Source: Pelagivirga sediminicola (GTDB lineage Bacteria; Pseudomonadota; Alphaproteobacteria; Rhodobacterales; Rhodobacteraceae). From it: a stretch of 64,000 nt of DNA. The notes beneath the pieces are model-generated. The model made no database searches. It was not told where the DNA came from and worked only from the letters and a program-made list of their open reading frames with translations. The position numbers were made by a program, and so were the translations under genes. The DNA lies in assembly GCF_003072125.1 (NCBI RefSeq), contig NZ_QCYH01000008.1, positions 105,109-169,108 of the forward strand. The letters run 5' to 3'. Below are positions 28,017 to 37,776 of this stretch, one piece after another (position 1 is the stretch's first letter; the number at the start of each line of letters is the position of its first letter).

Positions 28017-29189
28017 TCAGATCACCACGACGTCCAGCGGCGGAAAGCCGTTGAAGCCGACGGACGAATAGCTGCTGGTATAGGCGCCGCAATGGCGGAT
28101 CACCACGCGGTCGCCGCAGGCCAGCGCCAAGGGCAGCATGACGGGGCGCTGCTCGTAAAGGATGTCGGCGCTGTCGCAGGACGGCCCGGCCAGGATGCAG
28201 GCCCCGGTCTCGGCCCCGTCATGGGGCGTCTCGATGCGATAGCGGATCGCCTCGCCCATGGTTTCGGCCAGCCCCGAGAACATCCCGATATCGAGGTAAA
28301 CCCAGCGGTGCAGATCGTCGGCGGATTTGCGCGATACCAGCAGCACCTCGGCGACGATATGCCCCGCCTCGGCCACGAGGCCGCGGCCCGGCTCGGCCAT
28401 GATGTAGGGAACCGCACCAAAGCGCGCGCGCACGGAGTCCATGACGGCGGCGGCGTAGCTTTGCGGGCCCATCACCTCGTCCTCGTAGGTGGCGGGAAAA
28501 CCGCCGCCAAGGTTCAGCACGCGCAGGTCATGCCCCGCGGCGCGGCCCGCGTGCCAAAGCTCGGCGATCTGGTCCAGCACGGGGTTCCAGAATTCGGGGC
28601 GGCGCGTCTGGCTGCCCACGTGGAAGGACAGGCCCGCCACGTCGACGCCTTTGGCGCGCGCATGATCCATCAGCGCGGGCAGCGCGGCGCGGGCGCAGCC
28701 GAATTTGCGGCTGAGCGGCCAGTCGGCCGACGAATTCTCGACGATCACGCGCAGATACACGCCGCAGCCGGGCGCATGGGCGGCCAGCTTGTCAATCTCG
28801 GCCTCGCTGTCGGCCGCGAAAAGGCGCACCCCATGGGCGTGCGCATAGGCGATGTCGGCAGGCTTCTTGACGGTGTTGCCAAAGGAGATATCGGCGCCGG
28901 TTGCGCCCTGGCCCAGGCACAGCTCGATCTCGCCGCGGCTGGCGGCGTCGAAGCGCGCGCCCTTTTGCACCAGCGTGCGGATGATCTCGGGGGCCGGGTT
29001 CGCCTTGACCGCGTAGTGGATGCGCGCCTCGCCCAGACCGGCGACCAGCGCGTCATATTGCGCGGCGACACGCGCGCGGCTGACCACCAGTGTCGGGCGG
29101 TCAAAGCTGCGCGACGCGATGAACGCGGCGGCGGGATCGGACAGGGAAACGGCATCGGCGCGCAGGGCGCCGGGGAACATAGCGGTCAT
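28017..29189 (-). CDS. Type III PLP-dependent decarboxylase (ornithine/diamino acid)
   Basis: 390 residues of the alanine-racemase-like fold. The PLP lysine is in HYAVKANPAPEI (near residue 67), the glycine-rich phosphate loop is VLNLGGGFPATYED, EPGRGLVAEAG follows, and the C-terminal Cys loop reads GPSCDSADILYEQ. These match eukaryote-type ornithine decarboxylases found in alphaproteobacteria, which make putrescine; lysine decarboxylation is possible too. The ATG at 29189 lies six bases after GGAG; in-frame TTG and ATG codons just upstream are alternatives. Confidence 0.88.
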   Translation of the reverse strand: MTAMFPGALRADAVSLSDPAAAFIASRSFDRPTLVVSRARVAAQYDALVAGLGEARIHYAVKANPAPEIIRTLVQKGARFDAASRGEIELCLGQGATGADISFGNTVKKPADIAYAHAHGVRLFAADSEAEIDKLAAHAPGCGVYLRVIVENSSADWPLSRKFGCARAALPALMDHARAKGVDVAGLSFHVGSQTRRPEFWNPVLDQIAELWHAGRAAGHDLRVLNLGGGFPATYEDEVMGPQSYAAAVMDSVRARFGAVPYIMAEPGRGLVAEAGHIVAEVLLVSRKSADDLHRWVYLDIGMFSGLAETMGEAIRYRIETPHDGAETGACILAGPSCDSADILYEQRPVMLPLALACGDRVVIRHCGAYTSSYSSVGFNGFPPLDVVVI

Positions 29190-29374
29190 GGTCATCTCCA
29201 AAAGGATAGCCCCGGCCTGTGCGGGGGGATCGGCAGTCAGAGACGTTACCGTCGCTACATAAACGCGGGGTCAGTCAGATTTGGCTGACCGGCCAGAGGC
29301 GCGTGCGTTGGCGTCTTGAAATCGCATTTATACCGTTTTGCAAATCGCGCAAGGGGTAATTTGCGCGGCGCATG

Positions 29375-29409
29375 AAAAATCCCGGCACGCCGAAGGCGGC
29401 CGGGATTTT
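29375..29409 (-). terminator. Terminator of trcR
   Basis: Perfect 11-base-pair stem, arms AAAATCCCGGC (29376-29386) and GCCGGGATTTT (29399-29409), with T's following on the minus strand, 38 bases past the trcR stop. Confidence 0.85.
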
Positions 29410-29446
29410 CGCGATATTGCTGCAACAGCCGCCGGGGCGGGACGCT

Positions 29447-30208
29447 TCAGCGGCGCTTGCCGCCGTCGTCATCGTCCTCGTCGTCATCACTGCCCTCGGG
29501 CAGGTTGAAAAGGCTGTCGGCGTCATATTGCTTTTCCGTGACCTCCGGCTCGGCCTCGCCCAGGGTGAAGGTCTCCAGCCCCTCGATGGCGGTCGGGATC
29601 TTGTGCTCTTCCTCATTGCCGAGGCTCTGCTCGGTGCTCAGCAGCTTGCGGCGGTCATCGTCGCTCATCGCCTCGCCATCGCGGGCCTTCTTGGCGGCGG
29701 CCTTTTGCACCGCGGCGTCCAGCTCGGACTGCTTGCACAGGCCCAGCGCGACCGGGTCGATCGGCTGGATATTGGCAATGTTCCAATGCGTGCGCTCGCG
29801 AATCGCCTGAATCGTCGGCTTGGTCGTGCCCACCAGCTTCGAGATCTGGCTGTCGGCCAGCTCGGGGTGGAACTTGACCAGCCACAGGATCGACGCCGGG
29901 CGGTCCTGCCGCTTGGAAAGGGGGGTATAGCGCGGGCCGCGGCGCTTTTCCTCGCCCTCGGCAGAGGCGTTGTATTTCAGCTTGAGCTTGCGTGCCGGAT
30001 CCTTTTCGGCCTCGTCGATCTCGGATTGCTCCAGCTGGTTGTTGGCGACGGGATCGAAGCCCTTGACGCCGGCGGCAACGTCGCCATCGGCGATGCCCTG
30101 CACCTCAAGCTCGTGCATTTCCGTGAAATCCGCGATCTGCTTGAAGCTGAGCGTGGTATTGTCCACCAGCCAGACGGCGGTGGCCTTGGCCATCAGTGGT
30201 TTCGCCAT
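29447..30208 (-). CDS. trcR: TrcR-type cell-cycle transcriptional regulator (DUF1013)
   Basis: 253 residues of the alphaproteobacterial DUF1013 family. The N-terminal WLVDNTTLSFKQIADFTEMHELEVQ (around 10-40) and the middle ILWLVKFHPELADSQISKLVGTTKPTIQAIRERTHWN each look like helix-turn-helix units. The C-terminus is acidic (EGSDDDEDDDDGGKRR). Family members are implicated in cell-cycle transcription control. The ATG at 30208 follows GGAG by eight bases; a TTG two codons upstream is less likely. Single gene with a terminator. Confidence 0.85.
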   Translation of the reverse strand: MAKPLMAKATAVWLVDNTTLSFKQIADFTEMHELEVQGIADGDVAAGVKGFDPVANNQLEQSEIDEAEKDPARKLKLKYNASAEGEEKRRGPRYTPLSKRQDRPASILWLVKFHPELADSQISKLVGTTKPTIQAIRERTHWNIANIQPIDPVALGLCKQSELDAAVQKAAAKKARDGEAMSDDDRRKLLSTEQSLGNEEEHKIPTAIEGLETFTLGEAEPEVTEKQYDADSLFNLPEGSDDDEDDDDGGKRR

Positions 30209-30361
30209 TTTCAAATCTCCTACACCTATGCGTTCCGGGCAAGCCTTCCCTGTCTCCTGTCTCCAGGAGGCTTCGGAGGTAAGGTCCGAAGCGGGTCGCC
30301 ATTGTCGGGAAACTTGGGGCTCCGTATACTGCGCGCGATGTCAAATGGAAAGACGGAAATC

Positions 30362-30991
30362 ATGCGCATTGTCGCGATCCTGCTGCTGAGCGCCACCATT
30401 GCGCGGGCCGAGGGCGAAAAGGCGGGCGCGTTCGACTATTACGTGCTTGCGCTCAGCTGGACGCCGACATGGTGCGCGCAGACCGGCGACGCGCGCGGCG
30501 CACCCGAATGCCGCAAGGATGCGGAGGCCGGATGGACGCTGCATGGCCTCTGGCCGCAATACCACCGGGGCTGGCCCAGCTACTGCCCGACGGCCAAGCG
30601 TCCGCCACCCCGCGAGATGACGCGCGCCATGAGCGACATCATGGGCAGCGCGGGTCTGGCCTGGCATCAGTGGAAAAAGCACGGCCGCTGTTCGGGACTG
30701 AGCGCGCGCGCCTATTTCGCCCTCGCCCGCGAGGCGTTTGGACGGATCGAGCGCCCGGCGGTCTTTGCCAAGCTGACGCGGCCCGTCTCCCTTCCGGCCC
30801 GCGTGGTCGAGGCCGCATTTCTGGAGGCCAACCCGCAACTGGAGCCGGACATGGTGACGATCACCTGCCGGGACGGACGCATCCACGAGGCGCGGATTTG
30901 CCTGTCGCGCGGGCTTGCGCCGGTGCCTTGCGGCCAGGACACGGTGCGCGATTGCCGGCTGAAGGATGCGCGGCTGGATCCCGTCCGCTGA
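30362..30991 (+). CDS. Secreted ribonuclease T2 family protein
   Basis: 209 residues starting with a short signal peptide (MRIVAILLLSATIARA). Both catalytic segments are present: WTLHGLWPQ with the first His (around 60), and HQWKKHGRCSG with Glu replaced by Gln at the usual HEWxKHG position and the second His retained. The Glu-to-Gln change could lower activity. Paired Cys along the chain fit a periplasmic or secreted RNase. An ATG at 30338 is possible but lacks a ribosome site. Confidence 0.85.
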   Translation: MRIVAILLLSATIARAEGEKAGAFDYYVLALSWTPTWCAQTGDARGAPECRKDAEAGWTLHGLWPQYHRGWPSYCPTAKRPPPREMTRAMSDIMGSAGLAWHQWKKHGRCSGLSARAYFALAREAFGRIERPAVFAKLTRPVSLPARVVEAAFLEANPQLEPDMVTITCRDGRIHEARICLSRGLAPVPCGQDTVRDCRLKDARLDPVR

Positions 30992-31092
30992 AGGCGGCGC
31001 CTGCAGCGGGGGCAGGATCTTGGGTATTTAGACCAAGAAAAAGCCGGGGGCGCGAGATTCGGGAATGGGCGCATGCGGCGGCAACGGCGGCG

Positions 31093-32157
31093 TCAGGCTG
31101 CCTCATGTGCGAGAATCGCGGCCTCGGGGCTGCTGAGGCTGCGGCGTGCGAATGCGCCGTAGGTCTGCGGCTCGAACTCCAGCGAGGGAAAGCGGGCCAA
31201 CAGGCGCAGCCGGTCTGCCTGCTCCAGCGTCGACAGGGCGGCACTGGCGGGATGGAAGCTCTCGGTTTCCAGACCGTTTGCCCAGATGATCTGATGGCGG
31301 GGCAGAAGGAGGTGGATATAGGTCACCTCGCGCACGGACAGATCCACCTTGATCGTGCCGGAATTTATCAGATCCTTGGCGGAAATCAGCACTTCGGGCG
31401 TGTTGAAAAGCGCGCGCGCCACATCTCCCTGCACCAGCATCCTGTGTTCGGGCGATACCAGAAGCTGCGCATCGGGCCGACCCGCGCCCAGCGCGCCCGC
31501 GCTGATGCGGATCGGCCGCAGTTTGGGCATCGCAAAGAGCCGCGCGCCGGTCATGCGGCGGCTGCCGATCCACTGGATCTCGTCGGCGCCGTTGTCCTTG
31601 GTCTGCACGCGGTCGCCCTCGCGCATCTCCTCCACCAGGCGCGGACCTTCGGGGGTTTCGATGCGCGTGCCGGGGGTGAAACAGATCACGCCGCCCGAGG
31701 CGGGGCCGGTCGACGCCGATTGCGCCCCCTCAAGCGTGTGATGCACAACCCACATTTCGGTATTCTGCGGCGGGATTTCGTCGATGAACATCAGCAGCGG
31801 CGGCGCCGCGCGGCCCAGATCGATCACGCTGACCGTATAGCTTTGCGCGCCGTTGGTGACGACGAAGCTGCTGTCGGGCAGCGTGTCGTCCACCGCGACT
31901 GCGCCCAGATCGCGCGTGCCGGTCATCGCCGCCCCGACAAGACGGCGCACCATCCGTGCGGCGCTTTTGCGATTTACCCCATGTCCGTCCGTATTTTCCA
32001 GGCGCAGTAATTCTGGCGGTCCGTCGACGCGCACGGGCTGTCCCTGCCAACGCCAGGTGGCGCCAACGGAAATCTGCTCGACCGCGTCCGGCGCAAAGCC
32101 GTCCACCTCAGTCTGCGACCAGGAAATGACGAACGTGCCCCGAAAGCCCGTTCCCAT
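31093..32157 (-). CDS. Hint (hedgehog/intein) domain protein
   Basis: 354 residues. The Hint_2-type core starts at GGVICFTPGTRIETPEGPRL (around residue 150), continues with MREGDRVQTKDNG and LLVSPEHRMLVQG, and ends with the HHLL-type ILINSGTIKVDLSV and YIHLLLPRHQIIWANGLETESF. Such Hint proteins are abundant in Rhodobacterales; the Cys in VICFTPG may support self-cleavage. The N-terminal half is a variable region with no known fold. No His-Asn splice junction was seen at the C-terminal end, so intein-type splicing is unlikely. Confidence 0.85.
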   Translation of the reverse strand: MGTGFRGTFVISWSQTEVDGFAPDAVEQISVGATWRWQGQPVRVDGPPELLRLENTDGHGVNRKSAARMVRRLVGAAMTGTRDLGAVAVDDTLPDSSFVVTNGAQSYTVSVIDLGRAAPPLLMFIDEIPPQNTEMWVVHHTLEGAQSASTGPASGGVICFTPGTRIETPEGPRLVEEMREGDRVQTKDNGADEIQWIGSRRMTGARLFAMPKLRPIRISAGALGAGRPDAQLLVSPEHRMLVQGDVARALFNTPEVLISAKDLINSGTIKVDLSVREVTYIHLLLPRHQIIWANGLETESFHPASAALSTLEQADRLRLLARFPSLEFEPQTYGAFARRSLSSPEAAILAHEAA

Positions 32158-32335
32158 ACCTGTATATCCTGCCTCGATCGTTTTTTTATTAATGCAAATT
32201 TAACAAACGGAGGGGCATGTGGAAAGACGCGTCAAGAACAAGCTGTCAGAATTTCACGTGTAGTCGCACCGATCCCACAGCCTGTCCTTCGGGCTGTCCG
32301 CTGAATTCGCAGTTGCGCGCTGCGCAGCCGGGCCG

Positions 32336-32938
32336 TCAGATCCTGTCCAGGCGGCGCATCCAGAACTGAAGATCGTGGTCCGTCTCGGCGTCCTGATCCA
32401 CGTCCTTCCAGCGGAACTGTGCCACGGCACCGGGCAGCGGCGCATATCCGCGCCCGCGCCAGAACGGATCGAGCGATGCATAGCCTGCGGGCCTCAGCGG
32501 GTGCCCCTCTGGGCGCTGGACGCTGCAGAACACCGCCGCATCCCGGCCCAGCGCGCGGGCATGCGCCTCGCGCGCGTCAAAGAACCCGTGCCCGGCGCCC
32601 TGCCCGCGATATTCCGGCAAAAGCACCGATTCCGCGCAATAGAAGATGCGCGTCAGATCCAGCCCCTGCCCGGCAAAGGCGGCCGCGAAATCATCGGCGT
32701 GGTCCTCCAGCGGCGTGCCGGTCGAGGCGCCGACCAGCCGCGCCCCGTCAAACGCCCCGACAAGGATCGCGCCGGGGCTGTGGCGGTAGATCTCAAGATA
32801 GCGCCGCTCATATGCGGCATCGCCGTCGTAAAGATAGGGATAGGCGCGAAAGACCGCGATGCGCAGCCGCGCCACATCATCCAGCGCCGCGTCCAGCGCG
32901 GCGCCCGTCAATGTGCGCAGCTCCACCTGCCCCGCCAT
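32336..32938 (-). CDS. GNAT-family N-acetyltransferase
   Basis: 200 residues. The acetyl-CoA binding motif A is LLPEYRGQGAGHGFFDARE (around 110-130), preceded by the beta-strand TRIFYCAESV and the N-terminal LRIAVFRAYPYLYDG. The acceptor is unknown. The start overlaps the stop of the upstream SnoaL-like gene by one base, placing it at the end of the murA operon. Confidence 0.82.
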   Translation of the reverse strand: MAGQVELRTLTGAALDAALDDVARLRIAVFRAYPYLYDGDAAYERRYLEIYRHSPGAILVGAFDGARLVGASTGTPLEDHADDFAAAFAGQGLDLTRIFYCAESVLLPEYRGQGAGHGFFDAREAHARALGRDAAVFCSVQRPEGHPLRPAGYASLDPFWRGRGYAPLPGAVAQFRWKDVDQDAETDHDLQFWMRRLDRI

Positions 32939-33330
32939 CAGGAGACCTGATTGCGCCAGTCCGACAGGTTGTAATAGGTCGTGATGCGCGTGATCAGGCC
33001 GTCCTCTATCGTGAAAAACGAGCCGGCGGGCAGCTTGTAGGTCTGCCCATCCGCTTCGGGCAATCCGTCATCGGTTTTCAGGTAGGTGCCGCTGACGACA
33101 TATTCGGCGGCACCGCGCTTGCCGTCGCTGGACATGAAAATCACCATCTCGGACAGCTCTTCGCGATAGCTTTCTTCCATATGGGCGCAGAAATCACGGA
33201 ACATGTCCTTGCCGTGGCGCACGCCGCCCTCGTTGACATGGTGGGCGATGTCATCGGACAGGCAGGCCAGCATCCCCTCGGTATCGCCGATGTTGAATGC
33301 GTCGAAATAGTGCTCGATGATCGAAGTCAT
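32938..33330 (-). CDS. SnoaL/NTF2-like protein (ketosteroid isomerase-related)
   Basis: 130 residues with the NTF2-like cone: MTSIIEHYFDAFNIGDTEGMLACLSDDIAHHVNEGG at the N-terminus (read in parts), MFRDFCAHMEESYRE in the middle, and GSFFTIEDGLITRITTYYNL at the end. These fold into small enzymes or ligand-binding proteins; no catalytic role can be assigned. ATGA overlap with the upstream phosphatase gene. Confidence 0.78.
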   Translation of the reverse strand: MTSIIEHYFDAFNIGDTEGMLACLSDDIAHHVNEGGVRHGKDMFRDFCAHMEESYREELSEMVIFMSSDGKRGAAEYVVSGTYLKTDDGLPEADGQTYKLPAGSFFTIEDGLITRITTYYNLSDWRNQVS

Positions 33331-33791
33331 GTCTCGTCCTTTCGTGGATCGCCCCAGCGTTCTGTCATATGCGCGACGATCTGGTCGCGCGATTGTCGGT
33401 ATGCGTTCATCTTGGCCTCGCGCGTCTCGCCAAGGCCGGTCGGGTCCATGATCGGCCAGTAGAGCACGTCGAGATGATAGACCCGCGTCAGCTCCAGCGC
33501 GCGGCGCTGGCTGGCCGGGCTGAGCGCGATGACCATGTCGAACGATCCCAGATCGTCGCCCCATTCGGCCATCTCGTCAAAGCTGCGCACGCGGTGGCGC
33601 GACAGCCCGACGCCGATTTCCTCGCAGACCGCGATGGAGAACCCGTCGATATCCTGATCGGATTTGACGCCGGCCGATTGCACATAGGTGCCGGTGCCAT
33701 AGAATTTCTTCATGATCCCTTCGGCCATCGGCGATCTTACCGCGTTGTAATCGCAGCAAAACAGCACCGAGTGGGGAAGCGGATGCACCAT
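33327..33791 (-). CDS. Low-molecular-weight protein tyrosine phosphatase family protein
   Basis: 154 residues. The P-loop CX5R is Cys13-DYNAV-Arg19 followed by Ser20, and the general acid Asp lies in PIMDPTG. These are the full catalytic set of LMW-PTPs; arsenate reductases share the fold. Substrate unknown. It starts four bases after the UPF0262 gene and overlaps the next gene by four bases, so it belongs to the same operon. Confidence 0.85.
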   Translation of the reverse strand: MVHPLPHSVLFCCDYNAVRSPMAEGIMKKFYGTGTYVQSAGVKSDQDIDGFSIAVCEEIGVGLSRHRVRSFDEMAEWGDDLGSFDMVIALSPASQRRALELTRVYHLDVLYWPIMDPTGLGETREAKMNAYRQSRDQIVAHMTERWGDPRKDET

Positions 33792-33795
33792 CGTG

Positions 33796-34275
33796 TCAGC
33801 TGCCGAAATGCAGCACGCAAATCAGCGTGAAGAGGCGCCGCGCCGTGCCCTCGTCAATATCGGCCTTGCCCTCCAGCCGCTCCTCAAGGATGCGCGCACC
33901 CTCGTTGTGGATACCGCGGCGGGCCATGTCGATCGTCTCGATCTGACTGGGGGGCATGTTCTTGACGGCGTCGAAATAGCTCTCGCAGATGGCCCAGTAA
34001 TCCTTGACCACCTGCCGGAACGGGCTGAGCGACAGGTGAAACTCGGCGGCCGGCGCCTCGGCCTCGGTGGTGATGGTGAAGACAAGTCGCTTGTCGCGGA
34101 TCGACAGGCCGACGCGGTAGGGGCCGCCCGGAACCTCGCGGCCCTCGCGGGCGGGCAGGCGAAACGTGTTCTCCTCCATCAGATCGAACATCGCCACCTT
34201 GCGCTCCTGTTCGATTTCCGGGGTCGGCGCGGGCAGGTTGGCGTCGTCGAGTTCGATGTGGCTGATGCGGCTCAT
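33796..34275 (-). CDS. UPF0262 family protein
   Basis: 159 residues matching the conserved alphaproteobacterial family UPF0262: MSRISHIELDDANLPAPTPE, FDLMEENTFRLP, SPFRQVVKDYWAICESYFDAV and MARRGIHNEGARILEERLEGK. No biochemical function is known. The position after hisD is conserved in this class of bacteria. Confidence 0.88.
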   Translation of the reverse strand: MSRISHIELDDANLPAPTPEIEQERKVAMFDLMEENTFRLPAREGREVPGGPYRVGLSIRDKRLVFTITTEAEAPAAEFHLSLSPFRQVVKDYWAICESYFDAVKNMPPSQIETIDMARRGIHNEGARILEERLEGKADIDEGTARRLFTLICVLHFGS

Positions 34276-34339
34276 AACGGGGTCTTTCGCGGAACGTTCG
34301 GGTTAGCAGTAGCGCGGCGGCGCGCAGGGGGCAATGCCC

Positions 34340-35641
34340 CTACCCGTTCAACTTGTCCAGCCGCGCGCGCACGGACAGGCCGTGCGCCTCAAGGCTTTCC
34401 GAGCGGGCCAGCGTCTCGGCGGCGGGGCCGACCGCGCGCAGCGCTTCGGGCGTCATGCGCGCCAGCGTGGTGCGTTTGAGAAAATCCAGCACGCCGAGGC
34501 CCGAGGAGAACCGCGCGGAGCGTGCCGTGGGCAGCACGTGGTTGGGGCCGCCGACGTAATCGCCGATCGCCTCCGGGGTCCACTGGCCCAGGAAAATGGC
34601 GCCGGCATGGGTGATCTGCGCGGCCAGCGCATCGACATCGGCGACGCACAGCTCCAGATGTTCGGGCGCGATGCGGTTCGACAATCGCGCGGCGGTGGCG
34701 AGATCCGGTACGGTGACGATCGCGCCAAAGTCGCGCCAGCTGGCGCCCGCGATGGCGCGGCGCTCCAGCGTTTGCAGGCGGGTGTCGATGGCATCCGCCA
34801 CCTTTTGCCCGAAAGCGGCGTCCGTGGTGATCAGGATCGACTGGGCGCTTTCGTCATGCTCGGCCTGGCTGAGCATGTCGAGCGCGATCCAGTCGGGATC
34901 GTTCTGGCCATCGGCGATGACCAGAATCTCGGACGGCCCGGCGATCATGTCGATGCCCACCTTGCCGAAAACGCGGCGCTTGGCGGCGGCGACATAGGCG
35001 TTGCCGGGGCCGGTGATCTTGTCCACCGGCGCAATCGTTTCGGTCCCATAGGCCAGCGCGGCCACGGCCTGCGCGCCGCCGATGCGATAGATCTCGTCCA
35101 CGCCCGCGATCTGCGCGGCGGCCAGAACGGCAGGGTTCAGGGCGCCGTCCGGCGTTGGCACGACCATCGCAAGGCGGCCCACCCCCGCCACCTTGGCCGC
35201 GATCGCGTTCATCAGGACCGAGCTGGGATAGGTCGCGATCCCCCCCGGCACATAAAGCCCGGCGGCATCCACCGGCGTCCAGCGCCAGCCAAGCGTGGCG
35301 CCCGCCGGGTCGGTCCAGCTGTCATCGGCGGGCATCTGGCGGGCGTGAAAGGCGCGGATGCGCCCGGCAGCCAGCTCCAGCGCGGCGCGCACATCGGGCG
35401 GAACCTGCCCGGCCGCCTCGGCCACCTCGGCGGCGCCGAGGCGCATGGTTTCGGGCGTCAGGGACACGCGATCAAACCGCTCGGTCAACTCGATGACCGC
35501 CGCGTCGCCGCGGGCGCGCACATCGGCAATGATGGCCGCCACGGTATCGTCCACATCGGGGCTGTCCTCGCGCTTGGCGCTCAGAAGGGCGGTGAACGCG
35601 GCCTCGAAATCAGGCGCGGCATGGTCTAGGAAACGCGGCAT
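34340..35641 (-). CDS. hisD: Histidinol dehydrogenase
   Basis: 433 residues, usual length. It oxidises L-histidinol to histidine in two NAD-dependent steps with zinc. Recognisable segments are GLYVPGGIATYPSSVLMNAI, ITGPGNAYVAAAKRRVFG, GPSEILVIADGQNDPDWIA, and LSQAEHDESAQSILIT with the catalytic Glu-His and zinc-site region, then HAGAIFLGQWTPEAIGDYV. It lies 27 bases after DUF2948 in the murA operon. Confidence 0.96.
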   Translation of the reverse strand: MPRFLDHAAPDFEAAFTALLSAKREDSPDVDDTVAAIIADVRARGDAAVIELTERFDRVSLTPETMRLGAAEVAEAAGQVPPDVRAALELAAGRIRAFHARQMPADDSWTDPAGATLGWRWTPVDAAGLYVPGGIATYPSSVLMNAIAAKVAGVGRLAMVVPTPDGALNPAVLAAAQIAGVDEIYRIGGAQAVAALAYGTETIAPVDKITGPGNAYVAAAKRRVFGKVGIDMIAGPSEILVIADGQNDPDWIALDMLSQAEHDESAQSILITTDAAFGQKVADAIDTRLQTLERRAIAGASWRDFGAIVTVPDLATAARLSNRIAPEHLELCVADVDALAAQITHAGAIFLGQWTPEAIGDYVGGPNHVLPTARSARFSSGLGVLDFLKRTTLARMTPEALRAVGPAAETLARSESLEAHGLSVRARLDKLNG

Positions 35642-35668
35642 GGCTGGTCCTTGCGAGTGGAGCGGCGG

Positions 35669-36139
35669 TTAGTCAGGGTGGCGGGGCGTCTTGCCCGACG
35701 GGGCAACATAGGGGCGCGTGACGTCTTTCAGGGTGACGTCCAGCGCCTCGACCTGCAGCCGGATCGCGCCGTCACCGGCAAGCGTCAGCAGCACATGCCC
35801 CGCGGCATCCTCGCCCGGCTCGAAGGTGATGCTGAGCAGCGACAGAACCACATCCTTGTCGCTGCGATCGAGGCCCTGAGAGGCGACATGCAGAACGCCG
35901 TCCACAACCAGCAGCGACTGCACCCGTTCGGGCGCGTGGCGCGCGGCGCCGCCATCCTCCCAGCGAAAGCGGTTCAGCAGGAGCGCGAAGCGCCGTGCGC
36001 CCTTTTGCCACTTCATCTCGGTGATCGGAAAGACGGCATCCTGCGCCAGTCCCGAAATCACCTGCAGATCATCCGCATCCAGCGCGCCAAGGTTCAGCGC
36101 CGCCTCGCGGGCGTCTTCAAATCTGGCGTCGTCGCTCAT
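35669..36139 (-). CDS. DUF2948 family protein
   Basis: 156 residues of a conserved alphaproteobacterial family. [44 protein letters not shown] and [20 protein letters not shown] are typical. Function unknown; always near murA and hisD in related genomes. Its ATG overlaps the murA stop by four bases. Confidence 0.86.
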   Translation of the reverse strand: MSDDARFEDAREAALNLGALDADDLQVISGLAQDAVFPITEMKWQKGARRFALLLNRFRWEDGGAARHAPERVQSLLVVDGVLHVASQGLDRSDKDVVLSLLSITFEPGEDAAGHVLLTLAGDGAIRLQVEALDVTLKDVTRPYVAPSGKTPRHPD

Positions 36140-37404
36140 TGGCCTGATACCCGCTCTATCTTGGCGCCGACGGCGCTCAACTTGTCCTCGACATGCTCAT
36201 ATCCGCGATCAAGGTGGTAAACGCGGTTCACGATCGTCTCGCCCTCGGCCGCCAGCCCGGCCAGGATCAGCGACACCGAGGCGCGCAGATCGGTCGCCAT
36301 GACCGGCGCCCCCTTCAGCCGCGCCACGCCCTTGACCGTGGCCACGCCGCCATGCACGTCGATATCCGCGCCCATTCGGATCAGCTCGGGCGCGTGCATG
36401 AAACGGTTCTCGAAGATGTTCTCCTCCAGGGTCGAGGTGCCGTCGGCGGTGCACATCAACGCCATGAACTGCGCCTGCAGATCGGTGGGAAAGCCGGGAA
36501 ACGGCTCGGTCGCCACATCGACGGCGCGGATGTCGCCATTCTTGCGCGCCACGGTCAGCCCCTGGCCTGTCTCGGTGACGGACACCCCGGCCGCGTCCAG
36601 CTTTTCGCAGAAGGCCTGCAAAAGATCGATCCGCCCGCCAAGGCATGTCACCTCGCCGCCGCAGATCGCCGGGGCCAGCATGTAGGTGCCCAGCTCGATC
36701 CGGTCAGTGACGACGGGATGCGTCGCGCCGTGCAGGCGCTCGACGCCCTCGATGGTGATGGTGCTTGTGCCGTCGCCCTCGATCTGCGCGCCCATGCGGC
36801 GCAGGCAGGTGGCCAGGTCCACGATCTCGGGCTCTCTCGCGGCGTTCTTCAATACCGTGGTGCCCTTGGCCAGCGTGGCGGCCATCAGCGCGTTTTCGGT
36901 CGCGCCGACCGACACGATCGGAAACTCATACGTGCCGCCCTTCAGCCCGCCGGGCGCCTTGGCATGCACATAGCCTTCGCGCAGATCCAGCTGCGCGCCC
37001 ATCGCCTCCAGCGCCTTCAGGTGCAGATCGACGGGCCGCGCACCGATGGCGCAGCCGCCGGGCAGCGATACTTCCGCATGGCCGAACCGCGCCAGAAGCG
37101 GGCCCAGCACCAGGATCGACGCACGCATCTTGCGCACGATGTCATATTCGGCCCGCTGGCTGGTCAGCGCATGCGACGACATGGCGATCACCTGCCCGCC
37201 CTGCAGCGTCGAGACCTCGGCCCCCAGCGAGCCCAGCAGCGCCGACATGGTGCGGATGTCCGACAGGCGCGGCGCGTTGGTCAGCGTCAGCGGCTCGTCG
37301 CTGAGCAATGTGGCCGGCATCAGCGTCAGGCACGCGTTCTTTGCCCCCGCGATCGGGATGGTGCCGCTAAGCGGGCCGTTGCCCGTGACGATGATGCTGT
37401 CCAT
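36136..37404 (-). CDS. murA: UDP-N-acetylglucosamine 1-carboxyvinyltransferase
   Basis: 422 residues. First committed step of peptidoglycan synthesis: transfer of enolpyruvate from PEP to UDP-GlcNAc in the cytoplasm. The catalytic Cys118 is present in [22 protein letters not shown]-like [20 protein letters not shown], KNAxL and [15 protein letters not shown] are all in place. A Cys rather than Asp predicts sensitivity to fosfomycin. It heads the operon murA-DUF2948-hisD-UPF0262-phosphatase-SnoaL-GNAT. Confidence 0.96.
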   Translation of the reverse strand: MDSIIVTGNGPLSGTIPIAGAKNACLTLMPATLLSDEPLTLTNAPRLSDIRTMSALLGSLGAEVSTLQGGQVIAMSSHALTSQRAEYDIVRKMRASILVLGPLLARFGHAEVSLPGGCAIGARPVDLHLKALEAMGAQLDLREGYVHAKAPGGLKGGTYEFPIVSVGATENALMAATLAKGTTVLKNAAREPEIVDLATCLRRMGAQIEGDGTSTITIEGVERLHGATHPVVTDRIELGTYMLAPAICGGEVTCLGGRIDLLQAFCEKLDAAGVSVTETGQGLTVARKNGDIRAVDVATEPFPGFPTDLQAQFMALMCTADGTSTLEENIFENRFMHAPELIRMGADIDVHGGVATVKGVARLKGAPVMATDLRASVSLILAGLAAEGETIVNRVYHLDRGYEHVEDKLSAVGAKIERVSGQ

Positions 37405-37440
37405 GTACCTGCTATCTTTCCGATGACTGAATTCGTGTTG

Positions 37441-37776
37441 TTACTTCCAGGCACATATACGGCTTTGCGCGTTGACCCAACACCCGCCGACACGGATCAT
37501 CCGGCCCAGCGGCTCGTGCGCGTGGGTATTGCCCGGCGCGCCGTTCCAATAGCCCGCCCCCTGCCCGTCGGAACTGACCAGCAGATTGGCAAAATGCCCG
37601 AAATCCGGCAGCCGGTCGAAAATCTTGAAACTGCCGCCGCCCTGGGCCGCGAACTGGCACCGGCCCTGGATCACGATGGTCCCGTCCGTCTCGAAATAGC
37701 AGAACGCATCGCCGGGCTCCTGCGCGTTCGCGGCGGAAGCCAAGACGGCAAGGGCGACAATCAGCAGATATTTCAC
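37441..37776 (-). CDS. Small secreted protein of unknown function
   Basis: 111 residues with signal peptide (MKYLLIVALAVLASAANA) and four Cys in the mature part (FCYFETD, QGRCQF, GGCWVN, RICAWK), likely two disulfides. Starts with GTG at 37776, overlapping the stop of the upstream 52-residue gene by four bases (GTGA). No family recognised. Confidence 0.7.
   Translation of the reverse strand: MKYLLIVALAVLASAANAQEPGDAFCYFETDGTIVIQGRCQFAAQGGGSFKIFDRLPDFGHFANLLVSSDGQGAGYWNGAPGNTHAHEPLGRMIRVGGCWVNAQSRICAWK

Noticed and set aside
31093..32157. Intein
   Set aside because: The Hint domain lies at the end of a normal-length Rhodobacterales Hint protein, with no C-extein and no terminal His-Asn splice motif.
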